This document shows, in pieces, positions 46,257 through 55,370 of a stretch of DNA of 64,000 bases; within the stretch, counting starts at the first letter, position 1; each line of letters opens with the position of its first letter. This stretch comes from Demequina iriomotensis. Lineage in GTDB: Bacteria; Actinomycetota; Actinomycetes; Actinomycetales; Demequinaceae. Made by a program: the position numbers and the translations under genes. The notes under the pieces are model-generated. The model ran no database searches and was not told where the DNA came from. It saw only the letters and a list, made by a program, of their open reading frames with translations. Location of the stretch: contig NZ_BBME01000021.1 in assembly GCF_000971395.1 (NCBI RefSeq), positions 1 through 64,000 on the forward strand. The letters run 5' to 3'.

Positions 46257-47809
46257 GCCCGGACCTCCTTGTCCTTGTTGGTCTTCTCCTGAGTCATCAG
46301 GGTCATGAGCTTCTCCTGGGTGGCCTCCGCGACCGGCACCTCGCCGGTCACGACGCCGAAGGCGAGCGTGTAGATGCGGTCGCACGTGCCGAGCAGCTCC
46401 GGGAGCTCGGACGAGATGATGATGACCGCCTTACCCGCCGCCACCAGGCGGTTGATGATGGTGTAGATCTCGTACTTCGCGCCGACGTCGATGCCGCGCG
46501 TCGGCTCGTCGAGGATCATGACCTCGGCGTCCGAGTAGATCCACTTGGACAGCACGACCTTCTGCTGGTTGCCGCCCGAGAGGTTGCCGACGGTCTGCAT
46601 GACCGAGGGCGTCTTGATGTTCATCGAGCCGCGGTACTCCTCCGCGACCTTGATCTCCTTGTTGCCGTCGACCCAGCCGCGCCTCGCGAGCTTGAACAGG
46701 GCGGCCGCGGAGATGTTGCGGCGGACGTCCTCGATGAGGTTGAGGCCGTAGCGCTTGCGGTCCTCCGTGGCGTACGCGAGGCCGTGCTTGATGGCCTCGG
46801 AGACGTCGCGGATCTGGACCTCCTCGCCGTGCATGTACGTGCGACCGGTGATGTCGCGGCCGTACGCGCGGCCAAAGAGGCTCATCGCGAGCTCGGTGCG
46901 GCCGGCGCCCATGACGCCGGCGATGCCGATGACCTCGCCCTTGCGGACGTGGAAGGACGCGTTGTCGACCACGATGCGGCCCGGCTGGGTCGGGTGGTAG
47001 ACGGTCCAGTCCTCGACGCGGAAGACCTCGTCGCCCACCACGTGCTCGCGCTTGGGGTAGCGGCTGGTGAGGTCGCGGCCGACCATGCCCCGGATGATGC
47101 GGTCCTGCATCCCCGAGTCCTCGGTCACGTCGATGGTCTCGATGGTGTGGCCGTCACGGATGATGGTCACGCGGTCGCAGATCTCGGCGATCTCGTTGAG
47201 CTTGTGCGAGATCATGATCGACGTGATGCCGCGGCCCTTGAGGGCCCGCAGCAGGCCGAGCAGGTGCTCGGAGTCGTCGTCGTTCAGCGCAGCGGTGGGC
47301 TCGTCGAGGATGAGGAGCCGCACGTCCTTGGACAGCGCCTTCGCGATCTCGATGAGCTGCTGCTTGCCCACGCCCAGCTGGTTGACCGGGGTCATGGGGT
47401 TCTCGTCCAGACCCACCTGCTCGAGCAGCTTCGCCGCCTCGTGGTTGGTGAGGTTCCAGTCGATCATGCCGTTCTTCCCGCGGCGCTCGTTGCCGAGGAA
47501 GATGTTCTCCGCCACCGAGAGGTAGGGGATGAGCGCGAGCTCCTGGTGGATGATGACGATCCCCTTCTGCTCCGAGTCAGGGATCGAGTGGAAGGCCTGG
47601 ACCTCGTCGTCGTAGACGATGTCGCCCTCGTAGGTGCCGTGCGGGTAGACACCCGAGAGCACCTTCATCAGCGTCGACTTGCCTGCGCCGTTCTCGCCGC
47701 AGATGCCGTGAATCTCGCCGTCGATCACGCTGAGCTCGACGTCCGAGAGCGCCTTGACGCCGGGGAAGGTCTTGGTGATCTTCCTCATCTCAAGGATGTG
47801 CTTCGGCAT
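46253..47809 (-). CDS. mmsA: Multiple-monosaccharide ABC importer ATP-binding protein
   Basis: A 518-aa ATPase with two ABC domains. The first is canonical ([35 protein letters not shown]). The second has the degenerate Walker [10 protein letters not shown] but an intact [14 protein letters not shown] and [11 protein letters not shown], the usual asymmetry in RbsA/XylG/MmsA proteins. GGAGGTGA precedes the ATG. It overlaps mmsB by 4 nt, while a strong hairpin separates it from the binding-protein gene. Confidence 0.93.
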   Translation of the reverse strand: MPKHILEMRKITKTFPGVKALSDVELSVIDGEIHGICGENGAGKSTLMKVLSGVYPHGTYEGDIVYDDEVQAFHSIPDSEQKGIVIIHQELALIPYLSVAENIFLGNERRGKNGMIDWNLTNHEAAKLLEQVGLDENPMTPVNQLGVGKQQLIEIAKALSKDVRLLILDEPTAALNDDDSEHLLGLLRALKGRGITSIMISHKLNEIAEICDRVTIIRDGHTIETIDVTEDSGMQDRIIRGMVGRDLTSRYPKREHVVGDEVFRVEDWTVYHPTQPGRIVVDNASFHVRKGEVIGIAGVMGAGRTELAMSLFGRAYGRDITGRTYMHGEEVQIRDVSEAIKHGLAYATEDRKRYGLNLIEDVRRNISAAALFKLARRGWVDGNKEIKVAEEYRGSMNIKTPSVMQTVGNLSGGNQQKVVLSKWIYSDAEVMILDEPTRGIDVGAKYEIYTIINRLVAAGKAVIIISSELPELLGTCDRIYTLAFGVVTGEVPVAEATQEKLMTLMTQEKTNKDKEVRA

Positions 47810-47855
47810 GTCTCACCTCCAAGGGTGGGAAAGGGGGTTCTGCACAAGGAAGGGT

Positions 47856-47887
47856 GGCGGTGCCGGTCCCGAGGGACCGGCACCGCC
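47856..47887 (-). terminator. Intercistronic stem-loop between chvE-like gene and mmsA
   Basis: A 14-15-bp GC-rich perfect stem (47856-47870 with 47873-47887) with a tiny loop, 7 nt past the binding-protein stop. No U-tract. Likely an mRNA-stabilising or partial terminator hairpin, as between dppA and dppB. Confidence 0.7.
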
Positions 47888-47893
47888 GTCGGA

Positions 47894-49072
47894 TCAGGAG
47901 GCCTGGCCCGACTCGACTTCCTCGGCCGTCCAGTAGCCGGAGTCAACCAGCAGCGACTGGATGTTGTCGGCGTAGACGATGTCCGACTCGAGCAGGTACG
48001 ACGGGACGACCTTCACGCCGTTGTCGTAGGTCTCGGTGTCGTTCGCCTCGGGCTCCTCGCCGGCGAGGTAGGCCTGGGCGACCGTCACGGCCTGGTCCGC
48101 GAGCTTGCGGGTGTCCTTGAAGATCGTCGAGAACTGCACGCCGTCAGCGATGAGCTTGACGGAGGCGATCTCGGCGTCCTGGCCGGTCACGACGGGGAAG
48201 CCGTCGGCCGTGGTGCCGGAGTAGCCCGCGTTCTGCAGCGCGGTGATGATGCCGCGCGACAGGCCGTCGTACGGCGAGAGCACGCCCTGGACCTTGTCGC
48301 CACCCGTGTAGGTGGAGGTCAGGAGGTCCTCCATGCGCTTCTGCGCGGTCTCCTGCTGCCAACGCAGCGTCGCGGCCTGCTCGATGTCGGTCTGACCCGA
48401 GGGGACCACGATGGTGCCCGCGTCGATGAAGGGCTGCAGGGTGTCGATCGCGCCCGCCCAGAAGAAGTGCGCGTTGTTGTCGTCCAGCGAACCCGCGAAG
48501 AGCTCGACGTTGAACGGGCCGGTCTCGCCGGTCTCCGTGACGCCGTCCGCGTCGAGGATGCCGAGACCCACGAGCAGCGAGGTCGCCTGCTGCACGCCGA
48601 CGTTGTAGTTGTCGAACGTGACGTAGAAGTCGACGTTCTCCGAGTCGCGGATGAGGCGGTCGTACGAGATGACCGGGATGCCGGCGTCCGCCGCCTGCTG
48701 CAGCTGCTGCGCGAGCGCGGTGCCGTCGATCGCCGCGATGATCAGGGCGGAGACGCCCGAGGTGATCATGTTGTCGATCTGCTGCGACTGCGTCGGGATG
48801 TCGTCGTTCGCGAACTGGAGGTCCACGTCGTAGCCCGCGGCCTCGAGGCCGGCCTTGACGGCGTCGCCGTCGGCGATCCAGCGCTCCGAGGTCTGCGTCG
48901 GCATGGCCACACCGATGGTGCCGCCCTCGGTGACCGCGGGGGCGTCGCCGCCACCGGTGGTCGCGTCAGCCGAGCTGTCGTCCGTGGTGCCCGCGCCGCC
49001 GCCCGAGCAGGCCGCGAGGGTGAAGGCGAGTGCCGCACCGGTGCCCGCCGCCAGGAACTTCCTGAACTTCAT
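47894..49072 (-). CDS. Monosaccharide-binding lipoprotein (ChvE-like)
   Basis: Extracytoplasmic receptor of the importer, 392 aa. A lipoprotein signal peptide with lipobox LAAC is followed by a Gly/Ser/Thr/Asp linker and a periplasmic-binding domain of the ribose/ChvE type (TIGVAMPTQTSERWIADGD, SALIIAAIDGTALAQQL, VISYDRLIRDSENVDFYVTFDN, SPYDGLSRGIITAL). ChvE proteins bind arabinose, galactose, glucose or xylose. GAGGAGGAGAT precedes the ATG. It is the first gene of the importer operon and has a complex regulated promoter. Confidence 0.93.
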   Translation of the reverse strand: MKFRKFLAAGTGAALAFTLAACSGGGAGTTDDSSADATTGGGDAPAVTEGGTIGVAMPTQTSERWIADGDAVKAGLEAAGYDVDLQFANDDIPTQSQQIDNMITSGVSALIIAAIDGTALAQQLQQAADAGIPVISYDRLIRDSENVDFYVTFDNYNVGVQQATSLLVGLGILDADGVTETGETGPFNVELFAGSLDDNNAHFFWAGAIDTLQPFIDAGTIVVPSGQTDIEQAATLRWQQETAQKRMEDLLTSTYTGGDKVQGVLSPYDGLSRGIITALQNAGYSGTTADGFPVVTGQDAEIASVKLIADGVQFSTIFKDTRKLADQAVTVAQAYLAGEEPEANDTETYDNGVKVVPSYLLESDIVYADNIQSLLVDSGYWTAEEVESGQAS

Positions 49073-49122
49073 ATCTCCTCCTCGAGATACCGACCCGCTC
49101 CGTCACGGGCCGTGCGATACAC

Positions 49123-49151
49123 AGTGTGTTTGCGTTCACAACAAACGTCAA
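49123..49151 (-). promoter_or_regulatory. Predicted importer promoter with an operator in its spacer
   Basis: On the minus strand TTGACG (complement at 49146-49151) and CACACT (complement at 49123-49128) are spaced by 17 nt. The spacer itself is an imperfect palindrome with TTTG and CAAA ends (49129-49145), a second possible repressor site. Confidence 0.45.
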
Positions 49152-49229
49152 ACCCGATCCGTCACAATGCGATCACGACGCATGCATACCTTGAATTAAA
49201 ATGGTTTACCAGGGACTTTGCGGTATTCC

Positions 49230-49243
49230 TGAGAGCGCTCCCA
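49230..49243. promoter_or_regulatory. LacI-type operator box (GAGCGCTC core), site 2
   Basis: TGAGAGCGCTCCCA matches TGGGAGCGCTCCCA at 13 of 14 positions. It lies upstream of the importer operon and shares its core with site 1 in front of the LacI gene at 43822-44835. Confidence 0.7.
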
Positions 49244-49346
49244 GCGCCCGCGAGGCGCCCTTGGCGTCGGCGCCCGACCCCGGCGCCAGGGACGAATCGG
49301 ACACGCGTCGCTCCCGACCGTCCGCCGCGAGGATGCCGCCCGCACG

Positions 49347-49386
49347 CCAGAAGGGCCCCGATCGCACACGATCGGGGCCCTTCTGG
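49347..49386 (-). terminator. araA terminator
   Basis: A perfect 18-bp stem (49347-49364 with 49369-49386) and a CACA loop, 14 nt after the araA stop. Confidence 0.85.
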
Positions 49387-49399
49387 AAGCGCTCGGAGG

Positions 49400-50914
49400 T
49401 CAGCGACCGCCCATCGCGTAGTAGGCGTTGTTCCAGCGGATCTGCTGCTCGAAGCCCTCGTACGTGGTGTCCTCGTCGATGACGAGCAGCTCGATGCCGA
49501 CCATCTTCGCGAAGTCCTTGATGACGTCGATGCCGATCTGGTTCGACATGGCCGTGTGGTGCGCGCCGCCGGTCTGCAGCCACGACGCGACGGCCGTGGT
49601 GAAGTCCGGGCGGGGCTTCCACACCGCGTGGCCCACGGGGAGCTTCGGCATGGGCTCGGGCAGGTCGACGTTGTCGACCACGTTCGCGACCAGGCGGAAG
49701 CGGTCGCGCATGTCGGACAGCGCCACCACGACGGCCTCGCCGGCGTCCGCGGTGAAGACCAGGCGGACCGGGTCCTCCTTGCCGCCGATGCCGAGCGGGT
49801 GGATCTCCAGGCGCGCCTTCTTCGACGACAGCGCCGGGTTCACCTCGAGCATGTGCGCGCCGAGCGAGAGCTCCTCGCCGGGCACCAGGTGGTACGTGTA
49901 GTCCTCCATGAGCGAGGAGCCGCCGGGCAGGCCCGCGCCCATGACGGCGCACAGGTGCACCAGGATCGCGGTCTTCCAGTCGCCCTCGGCGCCGAAGCCG
50001 TAGCCGTCGGCCATGAGGCGCTGGACCGCGAGGCCGGGCAGCTGCTTGAGCTCGCCGAGGTCCTCGAACGTGTCGGTGAACGCGCCGAAGCCGCCCTCGA
50101 CCAGGAACGCGCGCAGCGCGACCTCGATCGCGGCCGCATCGCGCAGCGACGCGTGACGTTCGCCGCCCTTGAGCAGCTCCGGGACCACCTCGTACTCGGC
50201 GAGGTAGGTGTCGACCATCGCGTCCACGTCCGCCTCGGACACCGCCGCGACGCGGTCCGCGAGCTCGTTGACGCCCCACGTGTTGATCTGGGCGCCGAGC
50301 TTGATCTCGGCCTCCGTCTTGTCACCCTCGGTGACCGCGACGAAGCGCATGTTGTCACCGAAGCGCGCGACCTTGAGGTTCTTCGCGGCGAGCGCGCCGG
50401 CGGCGGCGCGCGACCACACGCCGATGCGCGCGGAGACGGCCGGCGTCGACGGGTGGCCGACCACGGTGGTGCGGGCGACGTTCATGCGCGACTCGATGTA
50501 CGCGTACTCACGGTCGCCGTGCGCCGCCTGGTTGAGGTTCATGAAGTCGAAGTCGATGGTCGACCACGGCAGCTCGAGGTTCGCCTGGGTGGCGAGGTGG
50601 AGCAGCGGCTTCTGCAGCGCGTTGAGGCCCGCGATCCACATCTTCGCCGGGGAGAAGGTGTGCATCCAGGTGATGACGCCGATGACCTTCGGGTCCGCGT
50701 TCGCGGCCATGATGGTCTCGAGGATCTCGTCGCGGTTCTTCACCACGGGCTTCCACACGACCGTCGCGGGGATGTCGCCGGAGGCCTTCAGGGTCTCGAC
50801 CACCTCGGTCGACTGGTCGGCGACCTGCTTGAGGACCTCGTCGCCGTAGAGGGTCTGGGACCCGGTGAGGAACCAGACCTCGTAGTCGGCGAGGTTCGGA
50901 ACGATGCTGGTCAC
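49400..50914 (-). CDS. araA: L-arabinose isomerase
   Basis: Converts L-arabinose to L-ribulose, the first step of bacterial arabinose use. The 504-aa protein has the expected length and motifs: [17 protein letters not shown] at the N-terminus, [19 protein letters not shown], the metal-site region [23 protein letters not shown] with its Glu, and [16 protein letters not shown] with the downstream His. It starts with GTG one base after the araD stop codon region, so the order is araD-araA. A strong terminator follows. araB is not present in the window. Confidence 0.95.
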   Translation of the reverse strand: MTSIVPNLADYEVWFLTGSQTLYGDEVLKQVADQSTEVVETLKASGDIPATVVWKPVVKNRDEILETIMAANADPKVIGVITWMHTFSPAKMWIAGLNALQKPLLHLATQANLELPWSTIDFDFMNLNQAAHGDREYAYIESRMNVARTTVVGHPSTPAVSARIGVWSRAAAGALAAKNLKVARFGDNMRFVAVTEGDKTEAEIKLGAQINTWGVNELADRVAAVSEADVDAMVDTYLAEYEVVPELLKGGERHASLRDAAAIEVALRAFLVEGGFGAFTDTFEDLGELKQLPGLAVQRLMADGYGFGAEGDWKTAILVHLCAVMGAGLPGGSSLMEDYTYHLVPGEELSLGAHMLEVNPALSSKKARLEIHPLGIGGKEDPVRLVFTADAGEAVVVALSDMRDRFRLVANVVDNVDLPEPMPKLPVGHAVWKPRPDFTTAVASWLQTGGAHHTAMSNQIGIDVIKDFAKMVGIELLVIDEDTTYEGFEQQIRWNNAYYAMGGR

Positions 50915-51622
50915 TTACATGCCTCCCTGGGGCTTCTGTCCGTAGACGTTCTGATAGCGGTCGAAGAGCGCGTCGATCTTCCCCTCCGGGATGTCGACGA
51001 GCGCACCGCCCTGGCGGGCGATGTGGGTGGTCTTGGCGACGTCCTCGCACATGACGGCCGCCTTGACGGCGTCGCGCGCGTCCTTGCCGATGGTGAAGAC
51101 GCCGTGGTTCGCCATGAGCACGGCGCGCGACCGGTGGCCCTCGAGGGTCGAGACGATGCCGCGGCCGATCGAGTCGTCGCCGATGATCGCGAACGGGCCC
51201 ACGGGGATCTCGCCGCCGAATTCGTCCGCCATGCCGGTGATGTGGCACGGGATGGGCTCGTTGCGCGCGGCCCACGCGGTCGCGTAGGTCGAGTGGGTGT
51301 GGACCACGCCGCCCACGTGCGGCATCGCGCGGTAGACGTAGGCGTGCGCGGCCGTGTCGGAGGAAGGGCTGCGGTCGGAGCCCGGCGAGCCGGGGACGAC
51401 GTTGCCGTCGAGGTCGCACAGGATCATGTTGTCCGCCGAGAGGTCGTCGTAGTCGACGCCGGACGGCTTGATGACGAAGTGCTGGGTGCCGGGCACGCGC
51501 TCCGACACGTTGCCGGCGGTCCAGACCACCAGGTTGTAGCGCGTGAGCTCGCCGTGCAGACGCGCGACCTTCTCGCGGCTCGCTCGGATCGCCGACACCT
51601 GCTCGGGCGTGAAGCTGGTCAC
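50915..51622 (-). CDS. araD: L-ribulose-5-phosphate 4-epimerase
   Basis: Converts L-ribulose 5-phosphate to D-xylulose 5-phosphate, which enters the pentose phosphate pathway. The 235-aa class II aldolase-fold protein has VVWTAGNVSERVPG, KPSGVDYDDL, the zinc pair in VVHTHSTYATAWAA, and the third zinc His further on in AVLMANHGVFTIG. AAGGAG precedes the GTG start at 51622. It is the first gene of araDA and lies downstream of a TTAACGTTAA operator candidate. The kinase step (araB) must be supplied elsewhere. Confidence 0.94.
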   Translation of the reverse strand: MTSFTPEQVSAIRASREKVARLHGELTRYNLVVWTAGNVSERVPGTQHFVIKPSGVDYDDLSADNMILCDLDGNVVPGSPGSDRSPSSDTAAHAYVYRAMPHVGGVVHTHSTYATAWAARNEPIPCHITGMADEFGGEIPVGPFAIIGDDSIGRGIVSTLEGHRSRAVLMANHGVFTIGKDARDAVKAAVMCEDVAKTTHIARQGGALVDIPEGKIDALFDRYQNVYGQKPQGGM

Positions 51623-51742
51623 GGGTGGGACTCCTTCCTCAGAGGTCCATGCCTTCTCGTGGCGGCAGGCCTCAGGCGACCCGGGCTCGCGTCCCGTCGA
51701 TCCACCTGGTTGGCCCCTTTGCCGTGCGGAGAGGATGGCTGG

Positions 51743-51757
51743 TTTTAACGTTAACAT
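51743..51757. promoter_or_regulatory. Candidate LacI operator upstream of araDA
   Basis: TTTTAACGTTAACAT contains the perfect palindrome TTAACGTTAA (51745-51754). It matches the site before galK (53074-53089) at 12 of 15 aligned bases, suggesting one regulator for both operons. Confidence 0.6.
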
Positions 51758-51774
51758 ACCGGCTGCAGCGCCTC

Positions 51775-51850
51775 GGACCGGGGTCGTTGGTCCCGACGCG
51801 GCCGCGTGTCGCGCGGCCGCTGTCCACGCTAGCCGAGGACCGCATCGTCC
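51775..51850. repeat. Possible shortened copy C of the hairpin repeat
   Basis: Shares TTGGTCCCGAC, CGTGTCGC and GCTGTCC in order with copy B (44918-45005) and folds as a GC-rich hairpin. A decamer copy ends it (51841-51850). Lies after the LacI stop and before the araDA operator; probably the LacI terminator. Homology is weaker than between copies A and B. Confidence 0.4.
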
Positions 51851-51864
51851 TCACCCGCAGGAGG

Positions 51865-52887
51865 TCAGGACCGCACGGGCCCCGTGGAGTCGCGGACCAC
51901 CAGCCACGGCTCGACGGCCTCGCCGACGTCGGGCTCCTTGCCGTTGATCGCGGCGAACACCAGCGAGACCGCGCGCAGCCCGACCTCGGTGAAGTCCTGG
52001 TGCACGGTGGTGAGGCCGGGGTGCGCGTACGCGGACTCCGGGACGTCGTCGAAGCCCACCACCGAGACGTCGCGCGGGACGCTCAGGCCGCGCTCCTCGA
52101 GCGCATGGATCGCGCCGATCGCCATCGGGTCGTTCGCGACGAACAGCGCCGTCACGCCGTCCGCGACCTGCAGCCCCGCGCGATAGCCCGCGTCGGCGCT
52201 CCAGTCGCCCTCGAGCACGGGGAGCCGCTCGAGCCCGTGCTCGTCGAGGAAGGCGAGGAACGTGTCGCGCCGCAGCTGGGCCTCGGTGAGCCCGGCGATG
52301 CCCGTGACGTGCTGGAAGCGGCGGTGGCCCAGCGAGTAGAGGTGGTCGAGCGCGAGCCGCGTGCCCTTGACCTGATCGACGGCCACCGAGCGAGCGCCGT
52401 GCGAGTTCCCCGTGAGCACGAACAGCACCGGCACGTCGGTGATCGCGTCGACCGCCGCGAGCACATCGGGGTGCTGCGCCATCACCACGAGCGCGTCGAC
52501 CGCGCGCCCGAGCAGGAAGTCGAGCGCCTCCCCCATCGACTCCGAGTCCCACGAGGCGGTGGTGATGAGCGGCTTGAAGCCCACCTGCTTGGCGGCGTGC
52601 TCGATCGCGTAGAGGGTGCTCGTGGGGCCGAAGTGCGGGACCTCGGGCATGATCACGCCGATGACCTCGGAGCGCCCGGTCGCGAGCGCGCGCGCGGCCA
52701 TGTTGCGCCGGTAGCCGAGCTCGCGGATCGCGGTCAGCACACGCTCGCGCGTCTCGGGGCGGATGCCAGGGAAGTCGTTGAGGACCCTCGACACGGTCTG
52801 ATGGGACACGCCGGCGCGCGCGGCGACGTCGTGCATGCTCGGCCCGCGGCCCTGCTTGGCCAAGGGCGCGGGACGCTCCGGTGTCAT
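51865..52887 (-). CDS. LacI-family regulator, likely of ara and gal genes
   Basis: A 340-aa LacI repressor: MHDVAARAGVSHQTVSRVLND is the helix-turn-helix, AARALATGRSEVIGVI the hinge, followed by the sugar-binding core. It lies between araDA and galKE on the minus strand. Related palindromes stand in front of both operons (51743-51757 and 53074-53089), so joint control of arabinose and galactose genes is likely. A leaderless promoter lies directly upstream. The effector sugar is not evident. Confidence 0.9.
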   Translation of the reverse strand: MTPERPAPLAKQGRGPSMHDVAARAGVSHQTVSRVLNDFPGIRPETRERVLTAIRELGYRRNMAARALATGRSEVIGVIMPEVPHFGPTSTLYAIEHAAKQVGFKPLITTASWDSESMGEALDFLLGRAVDALVVMAQHPDVLAAVDAITDVPVLFVLTGNSHGARSVAVDQVKGTRLALDHLYSLGHRRFQHVTGIAGLTEAQLRRDTFLAFLDEHGLERLPVLEGDWSADAGYRAGLQVADGVTALFVANDPMAIGAIHALEERGLSVPRDVSVVGFDDVPESAYAHPGLTTVHQDFTEVGLRAVSLVFAAINGKEPDVGEAVEPWLVVRDSTGPVRS

Positions 52888-52900
52888 GGCGGCCAGGGTA
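52888..52900 (-). promoter_or_regulatory. -10 box for leaderless LacI gene
   Basis: TACCCT on the minus strand (complement at 52895-52900) lies 7 nt before the ATG at 52887. Confidence 0.6.
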
Positions 52901-52906
52901 GCCGAC

Positions 52907-53025
52907 CGCATCGTCCCTGCCGCGGGCGGACGGTCCCGGCGCGGCGGCGGACGCCGCGTCCGGGCCGCCGGTCGGCGCCGCCGGTCGGTGCCGCCGGTCG
53001 CATCGGTCCCCACCGGGACGATGCG
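52907..53025. repeat. 119-bp intergenic element bounded by inverted decamers
   Basis: CGCATCGTCCC at the left end and GGGACGATGCG at the right end are exact inverted copies. Inside, the 12-bp unit GCCGCCGGTCGG repeats about three times in tandem (52968-53000, last copy diverging), preceded by GC-rich hairpins near 52923-52965. The rest of the 52888-53201 gap holds the galK operator and ribosome site. Confidence 0.7.
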
Positions 53026-53073
53026 CGGCGACGCCTCCGCGGGCGAGGACCACCGTCCTGCACCCGATCCGCC

Positions 53074-53096
53074 ATGTTGACGATAACATGTTGACG
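53074..53096. promoter_or_regulatory. Candidate LacI operator upstream of galKE
   Basis: ATGTTGACGATAACAT (53074-53089) is an imperfect palindrome, and a further half-site ATGTTGACG repeats at 53088-53096. Related to the araDA site. Confidence 0.6.
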
Positions 53097-53201
53097 CTCA
53101 CACAAGCCGGGAGACCGAGCCCTCGCGCCCTCGCAGCCTCCTGAGGCGCGTGGGAGCATGGGACGCGGACGCCCGCGCCGACAGCCATCCGTGGAGGAAC
53201 C

Positions 53202-54368
53202 GTGATCGACATCCCCTCGCCCGAGTCCACCGCCCGCGACTTCGAGGACCGCTACGGGCGGCGCCCCGACGGCGTGTGGTCGGCCCCCGGCCGCGCCAAC
53301 CTCATCGGTGAGCACACCGACTACAACGACGGCCTTGTCTTCCCCTTCGCGATCGAGCGGCGCACGTGGGCGGCCGTGGGCGGCCGCGAGGACCGGCTCC
53401 TCACCGTCCACTCCGGCGCGATGCCCGAGCCCGCGCAGGCCTCGCTCGACGCCCTCTCCCCCGACGACTTCGACGGATGGAGCGCCTACGTCTTCGGCGT
53501 GGTGTGGGCGATGCGCGAGCGCGGGGTGCGCCTCGAGGGGCGCGCCGGCTTCGACATCATGCTCGCATCCGACGTGCCGCTGGGCGCCGGCCTGTCCTCG
53601 TCCGCCGCCATCGAGTGCGCGGTCGCCCTCGCGATCAACGACGAGTGGGAGCTGGGCCTCACCCGCCGCGAGCTCATCTCCATCTGCCAGCTCGCGGAGA
53701 ACGGCGCCGTGGGCGCGCCGACGGGCAACATGGACCAGACCGCCTCGCTCATGGGCGAGCCCGGGCACGCCGTCCTCATCGACGTGCGCGCCGAGACGGC
53801 CGAGCCCGTCGCACTGCACTTCGCCGACGAGGACCTCGAGCTGCTCGTCATCGACACGCGCGTGCACCACGAGCACGCGACCGGCGGCTACGGCGAGCGC
53901 CGCCGCTCGTGCGAGGACGGCGCCGCCGCGATGGGCGTGCCCTCGCTCCGCGACCTCACCGAGGCGGACCTCCCGCGCGCCGCGGAGACGCTCGACGACG
54001 TGACCTTCCGTCGCGTCAAGCACGTGGTCACCGAGAACGCGCGCGTCGCGCGCACCGCGGAGGTGGTCCAGCAGGACGGCCCGCGCGCCATCGGCGACCT
54101 GCTGGTGCAGTCCCACGCCTCGATGCGCGACGACTTCGAGATCTCGTGCCCCGAGCTCGACCTCGCGGTCGAGACCGCGCTCATCAACGGCGCCGTGGGC
54201 GCCCGCATGACCGGCGGCGGCTTCGGCGGCGCGGCCATCGCGCTCGTGGACGCGGGCCGCGCCGAGGAGGTGGGCGCCGCCGTCGAGGCCGCGTTCGCCG
54301 AGTCCGGCTTCACCGCCCCCATCATCTTCGTCGTCAACCCCGCCGCGGGCGCGCACCGCGACATCTAG
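53202..54368 (+). CDS. galK: Galactokinase
   Basis: Phosphorylates galactose to galactose 1-phosphate with ATP. The 388-aa GHMP kinase has the galactokinase signature GRANLIGEHTDYNDGLVFPF, the phosphate loop PLGAGLSSSAAIE, and the C-terminal GGGFGGAAIALV motif. GGAGGAAC precedes the GTG start. It is followed by galE 10 nt later. The usual galT is absent from this cluster, so galactose 1-phosphate must be handled by an enzyme elsewhere. Confidence 0.95.
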   Translation: MIDIPSPESTARDFEDRYGRRPDGVWSAPGRANLIGEHTDYNDGLVFPFAIERRTWAAVGGREDRLLTVHSGAMPEPAQASLDALSPDDFDGWSAYVFGVVWAMRERGVRLEGRAGFDIMLASDVPLGAGLSSSAAIECAVALAINDEWELGLTRRELISICQLAENGAVGAPTGNMDQTASLMGEPGHAVLIDVRAETAEPVALHFADEDLELLVIDTRVHHEHATGGYGERRRSCEDGAAAMGVPSLRDLTEADLPRAAETLDDVTFRRVKHVVTENARVARTAEVVQQDGPRAIGDLLVQSHASMRDDFEISCPELDLAVETALINGAVGARMTGGGFGGAAIALVDAGRAEEVGAAVEAAFAESGFTAPIIFVVNPAAGAHRDI

Positions 54369-54378
54369 AAGGAGACAC

Positions 54379-55353
54379 ATGTCCTGGCTTGTCACCGGCG
54401 GCGCCGGCTACATCGGCTCCCACGTGGTCCGCTCGCTCATCGACGCGGGGATCACGCCGGTCGTGATCGACGACCTCTCGAGCGGCATCGAGGCCTTCGT
54501 GCCCGAGGGCGTGCCCTTCCTGCACGCCTCGATCCTCGAGACCGATGCGGTCGCCGCCTTCCTCGCCGAGCACGGCGTCGTGGGCGTCATCCACTGCGCG
54601 GGCTACAAGTACGCGGGCGAGTCCGTGCGCTTCCCCCTGGTCAACTACAAGGCCAACGTCGACGGCACGCGCGCGCTGCTCGAGGCCATGGAGCGCGAGG
54701 GCGTGCGCCGCCTCGTCTTCTCGTCCTCGGCCGGCGTGTACGGCAACACCGGCGAGCCCGTGGTGACGGAGACGACCCCGACCACGCCCGAGTCGCCGTA
54801 CGGCGAGTCGAAGCTCATCGGCGAGTGGCTGATCCGCGACCAGGTGGTCGCGACCACCATGGCCGGCGCCCCGCTCGCCGCGACCAGCCTGCGCTACTTC
54901 AACGTGGTCGGCTCCGGCTACGCGGACATCTACGACGCCTCGCCCCACAACCTCTTCCCGAAGGTGTTCTTCGCGATCGAGTCCGGCAAGGCGCCGCAGA
55001 TCAACGGCACCGACTACCCGACCCCCGACGGCACCTGCGTGCGCGACTACGTGCACGTGAGCGACCTCGCCGCCGCCCACGTGGTGGCCGCGCAGCGCCT
55101 CGACGCGGGCGACGCGCTCGAGCCCGTCTACAACCTCGGCTCCGGCTCGGGCACGTCGGTGCGGCAGATCGTCGACGCGATGGTCGCCGCCACGGGCACC
55201 GACAAGGCCCCCGTCGAGGGCCCGCGCCGCCCGGGCGACCCCGCGAGCATCGTCGCCGACGGCACGCTCGCGACGCGCGACCTCGCGTGGGCGATGCGCT
55301 ACTCGGTCCAGGAGATGGTCGACAGCGCCTGGGCCTCGCACCCGAAGGCCTGA
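54379..55353 (+). CDS. galE: UDP-glucose 4-epimerase
   Basis: Interconverts UDP-glucose and UDP-galactose. The 324-aa extended SDR has the NAD-binding VTGGAGYIGSH at the very start, the SSSAGVYG serine region, the catalytic YGESK and the substrate-binding LRYFNVVGS and NLGSGSGTSVRQI segments. AAGGAGA lies 5 nt before the ATG. Co-transcribed with galK. It could also supply UDP-galactose for cell-wall glycans. Confidence 0.94.
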   Translation: MSWLVTGGAGYIGSHVVRSLIDAGITPVVIDDLSSGIEAFVPEGVPFLHASILETDAVAAFLAEHGVVGVIHCAGYKYAGESVRFPLVNYKANVDGTRALLEAMEREGVRRLVFSSSAGVYGNTGEPVVTETTPTTPESPYGESKLIGEWLIRDQVVATTMAGAPLAATSLRYFNVVGSGYADIYDASPHNLFPKVFFAIESGKAPQINGTDYPTPDGTCVRDYVHVSDLAAAHVVAAQRLDAGDALEPVYNLGSGSGTSVRQIVDAMVAATGTDKAPVEGPRRPGDPASIVADGTLATRDLAWAMRYSVQEMVDSAWASHPKA

Positions 55354-55370
55354 GCCGCGCTGCCCTCCCC

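Larger units (their letters stand above)
49073..49399. other. Gene-free region between araA and the sugar importer
   Basis: No gene seen. It holds the importer promoter (49123-49151), an AT-rich block near 49185-49225, a LacI-type box (49230-49243), and the araA terminator (49347-49386). Confidence 0.6.

Noticed and set aside
46784..51748. 1654-codon plus-strand open frame opposite mmsA, chvE-like gene, araA and araD
   Set aside because: The minus-strand genes are unambiguous families; the long frame is an artefact of codon bias and has no recognisable domain.
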